Of a DNA stretch of 64,000 nt, positions 35,473 to 46,845 are shown one piece after another (within the stretch, counting starts at the first letter, position 1; each line of letters begins with the position of its first letter). Below the pieces are notes generated by a model that was not told where the DNA came from, made no database searches, and saw only the letters and a program-made list of their open reading frames with translations. The DNA comes from Lineolata rhizophorae. Its lineage: Eukaryota > Ascomycota > Dothideomycetes > Lineolatales > Lineolataceae. Location of the stretch: assembly GCA_010093515.1 (NCBI GenBank), contig MU001700.1, positions 246,766-310,765 on the forward strand, written 5' to 3'. The translations under genes were made by a program, and so were the position numbers.

Positions 35473-37060
35473 CTCCGCGGTATGCTTTTCGAGATCGTCG
35501 CGAACGTCTCACGTCATTTATATCCAAGTGCGCCTTTCATGATACATAAAGATGTTCATAGCCGTATCTCCTAATCCGCAGCATCCCTTTACCTTGAATT
35601 GCGATGGTTGTCTAAGCGCCTAAGGGTGTCTGCGCGAATTTCCACGGGCGCGGAGTCTGGCAAGCCTCCAAAGGGGAACAAATTTTAGCAAAGTAAACCG
35701 TTCAAATTCAGTTCGAGCAGCGCATAACATGGTTGTATGCAGTTTAGAAATCAGGTTCTGACAGGGTCCTGTGGAGATCTGGAATGAGTAGGCCAAATCC
35801 ATTTACATTGGACGAGCAGTCTTATCGATACTGCATCAACTCCGTTTCCGCCTTGCGCGAGCAACTTGCAAAATAAACTTCTGCTACACCTGTTTTGTCC
35901 CCACCTGCTCCGAAGTTCGTTTCCGTTGAGCTCCCGTCCCTTCAACTCTCTTTTGCTCTATCCAAGTACGAGTCGTACCAACGCATGGCTGGATGATATC
36001 CTTCGTACAGGCGGCATCATCCAGCCCCAGCCCTTACCAAATGTGCCTGAGAACTACCTCTCGAAGCCACGCAAGAAGGCCAGAATTACATCCCACCTAG
36101 CAACAGCGCCTTGGAGTTCCTCCCCATCAAACGGAAACGCTCTGTTCTGGTCGAGATTCATCCGCCGAGCAAGGGTCGCACGCAGCATCGCAAAGAGTCC
36201 GTAGTCTCCTGTCCCATGAAGTCACAGCGCCACACTTTTGCGAAAACTAAACCCCCAAACATAACGTCTCAGTCCCGATTACCAAGAAAAAAGGCGACAG
36301 CAAGCAAGGAGATATGGACAAGACCTTATTTATCCTGAGTACAGACGGAATACCGAGGCAAACTCATCAGAGCAACCGCATCGTCTTTCGGGATCTTGGG
36401 GAGAGCACCATTTGTCTCAGGGCAATACTAACCAGATCTGAGCAATCGTAGACACGCGTTGGAGATACTGGTGACCGGGATCGGCACGACGATCGATCGA
36501 TGAATGAACGGCTCCAAAAAAACTCGAAGCGATCCCACAGCTCTACGAAAAGGAGAGTAGATCTTAGAGTTGCAGATAAGAAATTTGAAGAAAAAGGCGT
36601 TGCATCGGCTTCGGATGTGCCGAACGATGTCCGAGACCTTCATTTGGACGTCCGGATGCTGGGCATCTCTGAATATAGGATTGTAACAATGGAGATCAAG
36701 GTATGAGTCCACTATGAGTCTCTCTGTCCATCCGCTTATATTTCGTGATAGGATAAAGGTGAAAAGGCATGCGAGTGCATTGAGCCCTTTCTCCCATTCA
36801 TGATCGCATCGCAAGCTACAGGCATGGGTCAAGAGCAACTAACAGACGAACTGAAAGGACCTAACAAGATTCGCGACGGGACTTCATTCTGTAACTGTAA
36901 GAAGGCACATGAGCCCTCATGGAACAAGCGTGTTCATAGTCGAATCCTGGAACAAGCAGTAGAGCATCGCTCTAGTGCTTAATATTACAACATCACAACT
37001 GCACAGGTGCTTCGGGAACTCGTACCTGGGAATATATATATGCTGATGGGCACTGAAATG
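35473..37060. other. relic-rich stretch without intact gene
   Basis: A segment at about 35735-35825 is similar, in opposite orientation, to about 52960-53100 (both contain GGCCTACTCATTCCA on one strand). Plus-strand pieces near 35970-36300 (WLDDILRTGG, YLSKPRKKARI) and 36500-36700 (VASASDVPNDVRDLHLDV) resemble fragments of a nuclear or nuclease-like protein that I cannot name. Confidence 0.35.
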
Positions 37061-37065
37061 GCACT

Positions 37066-37470
37066 GAAATGGCAAAGAAAAGCCCTCGCTCAGAGCATAC
37101 ATCGACGCTCTCAACCGTCAACAACCTAGGAAACATCTTCTTGGATCAGGGCAAGCCTAACGAGGCCGAGATCATGTATCGACGGCCGCTGAAAAACCTT
37201 AACAGCGTCTTGGATTCTCGCGGCACTGTCGCATTCTATATCAGCGGCCAACACAACTCGTAGTCTTGAGTCACTCCTAGCTCAGTCGCAGAGAGTTGGC
37301 GGGGCAAGAACAATGTTTTCACATGCTCTTGAAGGGTATCAACAGGTCCTCGGTCATAGCCACTCGAGTTTTCAAGGTGTAAAGAGAGAGCTTCATGCAT
37401 TAGAAAGACTAAAAAGTTCACGAATAAACTTCGCGAGCTCCGGCTACGGGCTTCCATTTCCGAGTTGATC
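37066..37470 (+). pseudogene. TPR (kinesin-light-chain type) repeat gene relic
   Basis: The plus strand encodes EHTSTLSTVNNLGNIFLDQG and KPNEAEIMYRRPL, the consensus of the TPR repeats found at the C terminus of fungal NB-ARC/STAND proteins. After an interruption near 37260, a second repeat piece follows at about 37318-37450 (ALEGYQQVLGHSHSS). No NB-ARC or NACHT domain is visible nearby, so this is a fragment of a larger decayed gene. Confidence 0.65.
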
Positions 37471-38229
37471 ATCTCAACCGACCTCACCGTTCGCCGGTGG
37501 CAAAGCAGTGTGGGACGGTCTCATGGGGATGGTCCGTCTACCGCGAATAGCGTGGAGCACAATTATGCAGATGTAAGAGCAATGTCTGGACGACTGTTAA
37601 TAAGTCCGCTAGGCAGTACGGTCTACATTCTATTGTTGTCGAGCTTCGCACGACTAGAATTAGAATGAAATTGGATAGGAAGAACTCAAACTCCCGATGT
37701 GCACCAATCAAGACTCCAATAGCAACACTCTTTCGACTTCCAAAGAGTCATGGCAAGCACGATCACGGAAGATAAGATTATACAAGACTTACCCTACGGG
37801 ATCACTTGGCATCGTCACCACGGGAGAGCATTCAGTCTACAAGACCGTCCCATGAATGGTGAGGGCATGCGACTGGAGTTGCATCTCCTTCTCGAAAGTG
37901 CTTCAGATGCAAGCCTTTGAAATGCTAGTAAGGTTGCCGGGTGTGTGGAAAACGACGTCAGGCGCGTCGGGGTCGAGAGCTTCTCTTTACCTACGCAGAG
38001 GAAGCATCTCGCCAGCCGCTCCACCCGCTCTCGGGAGACCGAGATTATAGCGGCCCCGGGGACTGCCTCGCAAGCGTGACGTGGATCGTCCTTTTGCTCG
38101 ACGGCGGGCACCGGGGAAACGTGGTGGCCGCGTTGAACGGGCGCCTTTGAACGCCGCAGTAGGCTGGGACTGTCACGATAGCATCGTTCTGCCTCCGACA
38201 TTTCACGTCGAGCATCTCGCCGGGTAGCA
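37471..38229. other. spacer between TPR and DUF3435 relics
   Basis: Frames of up to 170 codons on the minus strand cover the downstream part of the DUF3435 relic but show no domain of their own. No gene, RNA or repeat is supported. Confidence 0.4.
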
Positions 38230-40165
38230 CACTGATGGCTTTTGAGCGTGCGGGCGTGCTCGGGTATCCGCTCTAAGGTCTTCGAGCTTCGTCTCCACAG
38301 CGTCCTCCCACGTTTCCCTCTTCCCATAGCTAACTGAAACTCGATATCGACGATAGCCTACTTCCGGTCCCTGGCTCGCCTGGATCTGCTTGAGGAGAGC
38401 GTGTCGGAGCCGCTGCTTCTCACTCGTCATCTCCTTCCCCAGTCCATCGTATCTCTCCCTGCGGAAGAGCCGGCTGCCAAGGTAAAGGTAAGTCTGCCTG
38501 CCACCGGCGGATCCTCGGACCGTCAGTTTACCGGTACCGACTGCTTCGCCGTCTAGCTCATCAGGTATACCGCTTTCATCATCCCATCCTAGAGCGGCAG
38601 CCCGTATACGATTGCCTGGGTGTCCGCTGTAACCTACTGTGTGCGGTAAGTTTGAGGAAGGCGTTGATGTCAGAGTACTGGATGATCAGGTTTTGAAGGG
38701 TATCACTAAAAGTTTCTAGCAATGGTGAGCTCCTAACCATCGTGTAAGAGGGTAGCCGGCTTACAGTCTCGATTGAACGCGCCGGCCGTTCCGTAGCGGT
38801 AGCCGTACGAGGTCAGCGGCCGTATGAGTCCGAGGAACTCGCCTGCGATGGCCAACCAGGTCCGGGCCGTCGAGGAGAGGAGCGTGAGATCGCGCGAGAT
38901 GGCCGGCCCCGTCGCGATCTCGATGGCTCAGCGGAAGATGTATACGTCGTCCAGTTCCTTCTTCAGCGGTACGGCGAGGGAGTTGTAGCCGTGGTTGATG
39001 TCCAGCTGGTCAAGGTTGTTCGGATGCCAGATGCCAGGAGTACGGAAAGCTTGATCGTCGAAGAGCACCCCGAGGAACAAGACGTGGGAACTTAGGGCTA
39101 GAACGGGATTGAAGAGGATCTCGGGGATCGGTGACGTGATCCTAGTTCGTCGTCAGCTCTCCTACTACGGTTGAATGGGACTGAAAAGGGATGGTACGTG
39201 TCTTTTATCATCAGGTATTTCTTGGTCAACTGCGGGCTGAACTCCAGGACGGGGCGATAGGGCTCGCCGGCGGGTTTTCGATGCCGGCTGACAGAAGATA
39301 CCAGCAGCGGAGATGCAGCAATACCTAAGGCTAATTGGCGGTGATGAAAGCTCCGATCTCGAAGATTATCAGGGTGATCCGCCGCCGCCAGCATCTGAAG
39401 CTGATCTCAGTAGTGGACAAGACCGCATGGCTAATCGAATTCGCATCTTCCACATCGAGTAGGCCTTTCTCCCGCCTATTCGAATCCAGTCGAAGTTCGT
39501 CGGCGATCGTGAGGAGGACCTACAGATAGGTTAGCGTTTCTTGAAATTTCAGGAGAGGGAGGTAGAAGAAGCTCGCGAATTGATACCCATCGATTCCATG
39601 TCGCTTCGTGATCGATGCTGCGATCCATCTTCCTCTTAAAGATGAGACGAAAGTAGTTCCAATCGGTTACAAGTAAGCTGGGCCTCTTGTCCCCGGGGTT
39701 CCCGTCCCTTGTTGTCCTTCCTTTGTTTCATCTTCCACCGCAGGAAGCCCAAGATATCGCCAAGCGTAAGGTCATCGAAAGCCGGGTCCCGATCGATGTA
39801 GTTACAGTATCTGTTCCACGTAAGTCCTAGGTGAGTTGATGCAGGAACCTTGTCGGATGGCGGGATAAGCGACGTACATGACCTACAGTTCCTCGATCCG
39901 ACGCAAACTTGGCTTACTCCCGTCCGCGTACATTGTTTGCACGCCCCTGATCGATCCGCTGCGCATGTGCACAGTAGTACGCCGGCGAGAGTTGTTCGTC
40001 ACCTTCGTACTCGCCATCGCCTTTGCCATCGTCCTCGCCGTCGCTGAGGTCAGTCAAGTCCGTATCGGAGTGTATCGAGACAGTCTCGCTATCGGAAGAC
40101 GCTGTATCGTCGGAATCGGAATCGGAGGCAGGTGGCCTCGATTGGCGGATGAGCATGTCTGACAA
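38230..40165 (-). pseudogene. DUF3435 tyrosine recombinase relic (Starship captain family)
   Basis: DUF3435 proteins are tyrosine recombinases that move Starship giant transposons. On the minus strand the parts lie in family order: an acidic S/D/E-rich N terminus (about 40160-39990) with SPAYYCAHAQRID; YIDRDPAFDDLTLGDILGFL and RWKMKQRKDNKGR (about 39800-39680); FSPQLTKKYLMIKDT (about 39215); then the long core PIPEILFNPVLALSSHVLF, GVLFDDQAFRTPGIW, DQLDINHGYNSLAVPLKKEL, DDVYIFR, PAISRDLTLLSSTARTW and GLIRPLTSYGYRYGTAGAFN (about 39110-38780). The C-terminal RLRHALLKQIQASQG lies near 38400. Stops and frame changes separate the pieces, including a TGA directly after DDVYIFR, so the enzyme is dead as it stands. 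The order and match leave little doubt about the family. It points leftwards, so any element edge should lie to its right. Confidence 0.75.
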
Positions 40166-41382
40166 TCAATGAAGGAAGACCTCAGGGAAGATTGAGCGGG
40201 AGGTTCGAAAGACATGGAAAGCATGCGTTCACGAGAGAAAGAAGAAGATGAACAGGAGAGAGAGGTCGACTTGGAGTGGCCGTGGGATGGTGGTCTCGGT
40301 GGTTCTGCCGAGAGGAAGAGAGGCGAAGGAGGGCATTCTAAGCCATACTTGTCGTGGCCGTCGACGACGAGTCTTCTAGAATCTTGAGGTACCATTTCGC
40401 AGGGATGGGGGCATTGACTGAGGCCGGCAGCAGGAGAAAGAAGAAAAAGAGAAAGAACAAGAACATGAAGACGAGAAGGAAGATGGGGAGGAAGAGAAGG
40501 AGGACGACGAAGAGAAGGAAGACGACGAAGACGACGAAGACCGGAGGGGGGCAGAAAGAGAAGGACAAAGACGAGGTCTAGAGGAGCTTTCATGGATGAC
40601 GCCCAGATCTTGGACTCGATCCTTTTTGAAGGTGGCGCGCCGTCCTAGCCATATTTAGCCCGAGAATACAACTCCAGATTCAGATTCAGGGGGATTAGGA
40701 AAATGGACCTCCAGAAATGGCTGACATGCGCCCAAAATAAAGGTCGAGTTTCGGTGAAATCAACTCAAGATCTAAGTGTTGGTAGAGATTAGAGAATAGT
40801 CCGTTGGACAAACTAAAATGTTTCGGTGAGCTCGAAGTAAGTAAGTCGGAGACAACAGCGACCCCTTACAACTGAAATTATTAACATCTTCGGAATGTTG
40901 TTTCCACTGAGCTAAGAATATTTACAGATTCTTCTAGTATGAGCAGCATGCCGCGTTTATATTTAAAACAGTCGGTCAGAACGGACGTGCAAGGAAAGAG
41001 GATCGAACATGGGAATTCAGTTGGATCACACCACAAGGTGTAACAATAAGACTGATCTATACACTACGCTTATGTCTTCAACAGGGCCCTACCGCCCTAG
41101 CTCTGGGAACAATGAATAAGTATCCCCACCTGCAGCATCATTGAGGGAGGTATTCGGTATTTGACATGGGAAGGCTGAAAAAGGCTGAGACCGACAATTC
41201 TTGGAAAACAAATGACAAAGGTTGAAAATAAGTGGCAACATTCAAGGAAAGCGAGACAGCTGCGCAAAAGAGATGCCGCGAATGACGCTGAAAAGGATAT
41301 TCCCCTCCGATAGATACTCCTCGTATTACGACGGTTGCAAATGACAAGAACAGCAAATGACCTTTTGAACATCGAACACCGT
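40166..41382. other. stretch upstream of the recombinase relic
   Basis: Contains a purine-rich tract at about 40430-40570 (GAAGAAG and GACGAAG runs) that gives spurious K/R- or F/L-rich frames on the two strands. If a Starship edge survives it should be here or just beyond, but I saw no clear terminal repeat or target duplication. Confidence 0.4.
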
Positions 41383-41934
41383 TTAGAAGGGACCGAGCTT
41401 GTTCTCCAGCATCTTTGACAGCGCGTCCAAAGCTTGGAAAGAATCCCTGCTGATGACATGTTCCCCCCCCAGGGCTTTGAATTGTGACCAAGTGTACTCC
41501 ACCGTCGTAAAGCCAAGCATGTGGTTCCGTTGAAGCACGCCGACCCAGAGAGTAGAGCCGACCATTTTGGTCTTGCGAATTCCGTACATCAGGGTCTCGC
41601 AGGTGGCGTACTGCGTCGGGAGCAAGGCGGGGAGAGATGCAGTGGCCAGGGCATGTTCCGGTTGAGGCGTCGGTGGAGGAGTAGGGGGAAACATCGGAGC
41701 AAGCGGGTGCCTCGCAGGCGCGTCCTCGAAGTGCTGATGAATGCTGGTTAGATGCAGAACGGAAAGGAGCCCAAGCTCGAGGAGTGGTAAAAGCGATAGA
41801 CCAGGGGTTGATAGAACTTACTTCGTACAATGGGATGAACAATTTGAAGACAAACCGAAAGGCAAGGCCTGCAGCTTCAGCTCGAGCGGTGGCCGGCGAG
41901 AAGCGGCCGGACGCAAGGTGACCAGATAGGTAAG
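41383..41934 (-). pseudogene. hypothetical gene remnant abutting a dispersed repeat
   Basis: An open minus-strand frame begins at the boundary with the 115-bp repeat and reads GHLASGRFSPATARAEAAGL and AFRFVFKLFIPLYE to about 41822. A GTAAGT donor and a CATCAG acceptor (intron about 41821-41739) lead in phase to HFEDAPARHPLAPMFPPTPP, HALATASLPALLPTQYATCE, TLMYGIRKTKMVGSTLWVGV and the end SKMLENKLGPF. I do not recognise the family. There is no ATG before the repeat, so the 5' end seems to have been removed or displaced by the repeat. Confidence 0.45.
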
Positions 41935-42047
41935 TGTGGGATTGAGATGTGTGTTGTTATTGGAAGCTATGGCAAAGAGCGAGAGTCTACGGATCAACCC
42001 CTAAACTAATACAGTAACGTAAGCGAGCCTAGGCACTCTAGCCAGAC
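41935..42047 (+). repeat. 115-bp dispersed repeat family, full-length copy
   Basis: Begins TGTGGGATT, contains GTTGTTATTGGAAGCTATGG, GATCAACCCCT and ACAGTAACGTAAGCGAGCCT, and ends near GGCACTCTA. It is about 80% identical by eye to 52036-52155. No target-site duplication is evident. Confidence 0.75.
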
Positions 42048-42331
42048 ATAGGTAGTTCTAACCAGCCGAATCCTCCAAACTCAGAGGTGCAATTTCAAGG
42101 ATACTGCGGCGTACTACGTATGTGCCAGCGCCACCTCGCCCTGTGGCACCGCAACCACGCCGACCAGCCTAGAAGCGTTCACATCCGCGATCTAGTCCTG
42201 CGTTCTGCTCCTCCGTTGCACCTGCGCTGCACGTTATTCTTGCTTCTCGTCCGTGCTTCGCCTCGCCACACCAAGCCGCCCGGCTCAGGCCCTCCTTCCT
42301 CGTGCTGCAAAAGTCGCCGTCTGCGGTCGCA

Positions 42332-43329
42332 ATGGCATCCAAGAACAGAGATATGCGCCGGCCCGACCTGAGTACGTCCCTTCCCTTTTATGCATTGCAT
42401 CATCACCCGGTCGTGGCAGCTGCCAGCGACGAACAACAAAAGGAGCAGCGGTCTTCGGATGGCGCGTTCTCGATGCATTGGGGTTCTCGATGCATTGGGA
42501 TTCTCAATGCATTGGGATTCTCGGTACGTTGGGACGATGAAGCGTTGGGATGGTGAAGCGGCCGACGCGGTCCTGTTAGTCTACCGGGGATGATCACGTG
42601 CGTGAAGCGCCAGCTGATGCCGGTGTGACTTTTGTTAGTCGTGCCGTATGTGGAGCCAGAGAAGGACAGGTCCGACACGGATGCGCTGGGCACGGTGTCG
42701 AGCTCGCTGCCCATGGTTGCGGTAGGTTTTTGTTAGGTTGTTTTTATTTGTTTTTTCTTTTCGCGACAATTGAGACGAGGGTGAGTGCTAACGGCGGGGT
42801 CAGATTTTCATGCGTAACAAGTATGTTTTGATGCATCGGTGGTTCCGTGTAGAGTGAATATTCAGGGGAGTGAAGAGTGCCAGCGGTGCTAATGTCACGA
42901 TGTCGCTGGCGGGCAGGACAATTGGCTGGTAAACGGCACTACTCTACTCTACACTCGCACATGCTAAAACGAATGCCTTGCTGCAGGACAGCAGTCATGT
43001 TCTCCATCCAAGCGTGGCTCGTCGAGACGCCCGAAAAAAGGGCGGCGTCGACCACGCCCGGCATCTTCTCCGTCTTGATGTCCGGTGAGCATCGTCCTGG
43101 CCCTTTCCCGTTCGTCGGTGGCGCTGTTGCTGACACCTCAACTCTCCGTCCAGTCATGGCCCTCCTCGTCGTAAGTCTGCTCGCCCAAAGCCCTGGGACG
43201 GTTGCCAGGCCCGGACTTTCTAACCACATGTCGCAGTCGTACATGCCCCTCTTCCTTCCGCCGCCGCAGCAGAGCCGGGCCCGCTTTGGGTCAGGCACCG
43301 AGGCTCCTCCGGCCGCTCCGCCGTCCTAG
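42332..43329 (+). CDS. PAT complex subunit Asterix-like (UPF0139/WDR83OS)
   Basis: Small ER membrane protein of the Asterix family, which with CCDC47 forms the PAT chaperone for nascent multipass membrane proteins in animals. Seven exons in phase: 42332-42371, 42639-42721, 42804-42820, 42917-42928, 42987-43084, 43154-43170 and 43237-43329, giving 119 residues. Sequence runs MASKNRDMRRPDLIVPYVEP, SSSLPMVAIFMRNK, TIGW, TAVMFSIQAWLVETPEKRA, TTPGIFSVLMSVMALLVSYM and PLFLPPPQQ, then a P/A-rich end. Exon 4 is a 12-nt microexon supplying the conserved TIGW; without it the conserved block is lost although the frame is kept. Two or three hydrophobic segments fit the family. Intron 1 is 267 bp and carries a degenerate repeat of about 17 bp (GCATTGGGATTCTCGAT type, about 42470-42545). 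Conserved blocks make the identification firm; the exon chain rests on splice signals and frame. Confidence 0.87.
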
Positions 43330-43682
43330 CGCCCTTCCAGCCGACAATGGACGCGACATTGGCGGGGACCTTTTGGGTGAGATGTACCATAAGCCGTAGA
43401 TAAAAATCCATCAAAACAGCACAGCTTCGAGGCGCTTGAGGCGTAGTTGGTGTCTTTTTTGCTCGTGCGACGTTGCTGGGCTAGGGGCTGTTGATTGATG
43501 CCACTCGGCAGTGAACGGCTGCATGCTGGTGAAAGAGGTAGCCACTGCACCAACGACCAAATCTGAAGGCAGTTGCAAGGGCAAGAGCACTCCCACACGG
43601 CCGGACTCGCCGAGGTATTCCGTGGCTTACGGCAGGTGGCCAAGCCACGCAATCACCTATTTCCTAGGCCGGCTTTGCTGGA
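43330..43682. other. 3' region of the Asterix-like gene
   Basis: No gene or repeat recognised between the Asterix-like stop and the first of the tandem-repeat blocks. Confidence 0.45.
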
Positions 43683-43940
43683 TCTGAAGTGCCATGGGAC
43701 GAGCTCTCGCCTGCTCACCCACCCACTCATACCCACTTGCCCACCTATTTATCCACCCACCTTCGCACTCACAGACGACCACGACCTTGACCTTATTCTA
43801 AATCTGAAGTGCCATCGAACGAGCCCTTACCTGCTCATCTCACCTGCTTACCTTACCTCCTTACCTTTACCCCTTACCTCTTCACTCACATTCTCACCAA
43901 CTCAACTTCACACTTGCACACGACCACAGCCTTAGGCTAT
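43683..43940 (+). repeat. two-copy repeat of about 118 bp
   Basis: Two copies begin TCTGAAGTGCCAT, at about 43685 and 43803, and continue with ACGAGC, CCTGCTCA and pyrimidine-rich CCCAC/TTACC variants, then a shared ACGACCACG-like end. Both are C/T-rich and degenerate. Confidence 0.55.
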
Positions 43941-44794
43941 ATTCCACTCCGCTGCACTCCGCAACTCATCTTCGCCATGGCTAGACGACGCCACAACCCA
44001 GCGAGTCAAATAGAGGAGCAGCGCTGTGCTTACGCAGGTAAGTGTACTCGGTCCGCTTATGACCAGGCCACGCCACGCTGATCCCGAACAGGGCAGGACT
44101 GCCGGTACCTCTAGAACGAGCCCAGTACCTAGACTCTGAGGAGCTGCACACTTCGGCTTTTGACCTTTCCACTCCCACTTCTCCCATTCATCAACTCTCA
44201 CAGTATCCCTCTGTTCACGCGTTACCTGGGTTGTCAGACCTAGACCCGATGAGCAGCGTCTCTGGACCACAGCCTTTATCTTGTTGGACGGCAGAGAGGC
44301 AAACGCTCTCAGCGTAAGCTGTCTCGCTTCCCGAGTTACCAAAGGGGCAAAGGTAAGTTTTCTGCGGTGTCCTTTCACGTACGCAAAGGCTAACCACCTG
44401 GTCGTTCAGCGTCCAAACTTCCCACTCTGCCTCTGCCGGCCACGCTGTTCAAGTAGCCCCTCAAGTCGGTTGTCGGAGACCAGGCTCAAATTACGAACCT
44501 CGGGGCGGAGCTGATGGACAATTCCACCCTACCTCTGCCGGCCAAGTGCCCCATGCGTCCCCAACAAGACTTGTCAAGGGTTATCTGGCAGGAGAGGAGC
44601 AACGCCGGCCAACGAGGCGAACGATCAGATCCACTCGACTCCTGAGCCAGGTGAGGAAACTCGCTCAAAGGATCTTTTGAACCAGAGAAGGATTTCCGTC
44701 CGCCGGACCTCGGATCTCGTTCCCTGTTTGAAGCAATTCGGATACCTTTGGCCGCTTAGGGGAAAGCATTCTGAATGTTTGGAGCAGTCTGGTC
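43941..44794. other. non-coding spacer
   Basis: Short frames with no domain similarity. No clear repeat. It lies between the 118-bp duplication and the minisatellite cluster. Confidence 0.45.
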
Positions 44795-45245
44795 AGGTTC
44801 GGTCAAACATTTTGACATCTATTCAGGACAGAGGATGGGCCATGGCATTCTATCTTCGGGAAAAGGACGCCGCCCTCACATCGTCTCGGGAAAATGGTCC
44901 CAGTTCTTCTTTTCAATCTTCTGCATCTCCTAGATGCCGAAGATGGCTAGCCAAAACACTTTCGGTAACACATTTTCACATCTTTTTGGGACAGGGGGAT
45001 GGGATACAATACACCCATTCTTGGAAAAGGACGTCGCCCTCATGTCATCCTGGACCAAAGGTTGCCAGCTCTCCTCTTCAAGCTTTGGTGTTTTCCTAGG
45101 CCAGCTACTACACATTAGGCAATGCATTTTCACATCTGTTTGGGATGGAGGATGGTATGTGGCGCACTCTCTTGGGGAAAAGGACGCCGCCCTCATGTCG
45201 TCTCGGACAAAGGGTGCCAGCTCTCCTCTTCAAGCTTCCTGTACG
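44795..45245 (+). repeat. minisatellite A, about 155-bp unit, three copies
   Basis: Three diverged copies begin near 44800, 44965 and 45118 with CATTTT.ACATCT, and contain GGAAAAGGACG, CGCCCTCA and CCAGCTCTCCTCTTCAAGCTT. The later two copies are closest to each other. Confidence 0.75.
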
Positions 45246-45423
45246 AAGAAGCCGAGGAGATTCAGCTGGTACACAGATCCATATCACGACTGGGACCTTG
45301 GCAAGGCGGCTTCATGGTAAATGGCAATGGGATCACACAAGAAATTGAAGGACTTCAACGGAGAGTGGGATCATTCCATTCCATTTGCGGGGACCCGCCC
45401 GAAGCCAGATCATGCTGGAGGTA

Positions 45424-45665
45424 TTGACCGATCAGCATTTACCGGACAGCAGTTGAAAAAGTCTGCGTGCTTTGTTTCACAATTTTGGATCATCATTTAC
45501 CATTCGGCAGTTGAAGCGTTTGCATGCTATGCTATGCTACATTGGATCAGCATTCATCACTTAGCAGTTGGAGGGTTTGCATGCTATGCTATGCTACATT
45601 GGATTATCATTGACCACTCAGCAGTTGGAGAATCCACATGCTTTGTTATGCCACGTTGGATCATT
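45424..45665 (+). repeat. minisatellite B, about 60-bp unit, four copies
   Basis: The unit contains ATTGGATCATCATTTACCA, CAGTTG and TGCATGCTATGCTATGCTAC. The copies from 45480 onward are the most regular; the first is diverged. It is A/T-richer than its neighbours. Confidence 0.75.
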
Positions 45666-46064
45666 TTTCATGAATAGTCGCTAGATGTACCTTTCCTTTC
45701 TCACATGCGGAGGAAACTATGGATTTGGAGGACTGGGATGTTGCGAGCGGACGAATCACACACAGCACGACAATTGCCCTTGGACTGGTTGTTTCAGCTT
45801 CGCAGCCGAGCAATGGAACTGAATCAAGGACCGACACGTTTTCATTCTTGCGTGGTTTGCATCTCCGCGCTCAGCCTCCCGGGCCACAGTGAAAAGGAAA
45901 CATGGACGGCATGCATACCGGTTTACCAAGAATGTTCACAACATTTGGATGTTACAGCACTTCAAATAACTTCACCCAGTCATTGAATCAGTTGCCTCTC
46001 GGCTGGGACTTCGGGATTTCGAAGCCAGCCAGGGTCTAGTTTCACGAATGTTGGAAGGTGTTGA

Positions 46065-46335
46065 GGAAAGGAACTTTCTGAATTGTGAGGCGGAGTGGGG
46101 CGGAGTGGAGTGGAGTAGAGGAAGGATGGAGAGTCTACTATGGAAGAAATCTTTATACTTGCAAGTACATTTCCTTGATCACTTTCTGAATTTTGGAGTG
46201 GAGTGGAGGAAGGACGAAGAATCCACAATGGAAAAGATATCTGCGCGCTTGCAGGCACGCTTTCGAGATTACTTTCTGAATTTTGGAATGGGGCGGCGTG
46301 GGATGGAGTGGAGCGGAGGGAGGATGGAGGATCTA
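46065..46335 (+). repeat. minisatellite C, about 90-110-bp unit, three copies
   Basis: Copies begin CTTTCTGAATTTTGGA or similar at about 46073, 46183 and 46274, and contain GGAGTGGA, GGAAGGA, ATGGAA and TTGCA. It runs into the 39-bp array that follows. Confidence 0.65.
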
Positions 46336-46417
46336 CGATGGAAAAGAGATCTATCGTACTTCCCGGAACACCTCCATGATCACTTTGCCGGACCGGAAAT
46401 TCCATTCCTCGACAGAT

Positions 46418-46651
46418 GGTACGAGTACTCCGACGGACGCCTTCTGGCCTGGAAATGGTACGAGTACTCCAATGAACACCTCCGGGCCTGGAAGTGGTAC
46501 GAGTACTTCAACGAACGCCTCCGGGCCTGAAGGTGGTACGAGTACTCCAACGAACGCCTTCGGGCCAGAAGGGAGTACGAGTACTCCAACGAACGCCTTC
46601 GGGCCAGCAGATGGTACGAGCATCCCAAGGAACCCCTCGGGGCCGGAAGAT
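46418..46651 (+). repeat. minisatellite D, 39-bp unit, six copies
   Basis: Six head-to-tail copies of a 39-bp unit, TGGTACGAGTACTCCAACGA followed by ACGCCTTCGGGCCTGAAGG with variation. The unit is a multiple of three, so a frame free of stops stays open through the array. One plus frame (46283-46687) would encode 13-residue repeats TSTPTNAFGPEGG; a second plus frame and two minus frames are also largely open. I see no evidence that it is translated. Confidence 0.85.
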
Positions 46652-46845
46652 GACATGACTGACGATCTTGCAGTTCTTCGTCCCTAGTCGTTTCTAGGGG
46701 CCGGGAAAGAGGCATGCTTTCAGTTCAGGGATCTTGTCAACGCCGCCGAATTGGGCTCTGCAACCCTAAAACGGCTCTCCAAGCAACTGCTCTGGACCGC
46801 AAGAGGCGTGTTTCCAGTTCACGCGTGATTCCGGTTCACGCGTGA

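Noticed and set aside
40338-40593. Lys/Arg-rich plus frame and Phe/Leu-rich minus frame
   Set aside because: Both come from a GAAGAAG/GACGAAG purine tract and have no other coding features.
46418-46651. Regular 39-bp repeats considered as a CRISPR array
   Set aside because: The units are directly adjacent with no unique spacers, and the genome is eukaryotic.
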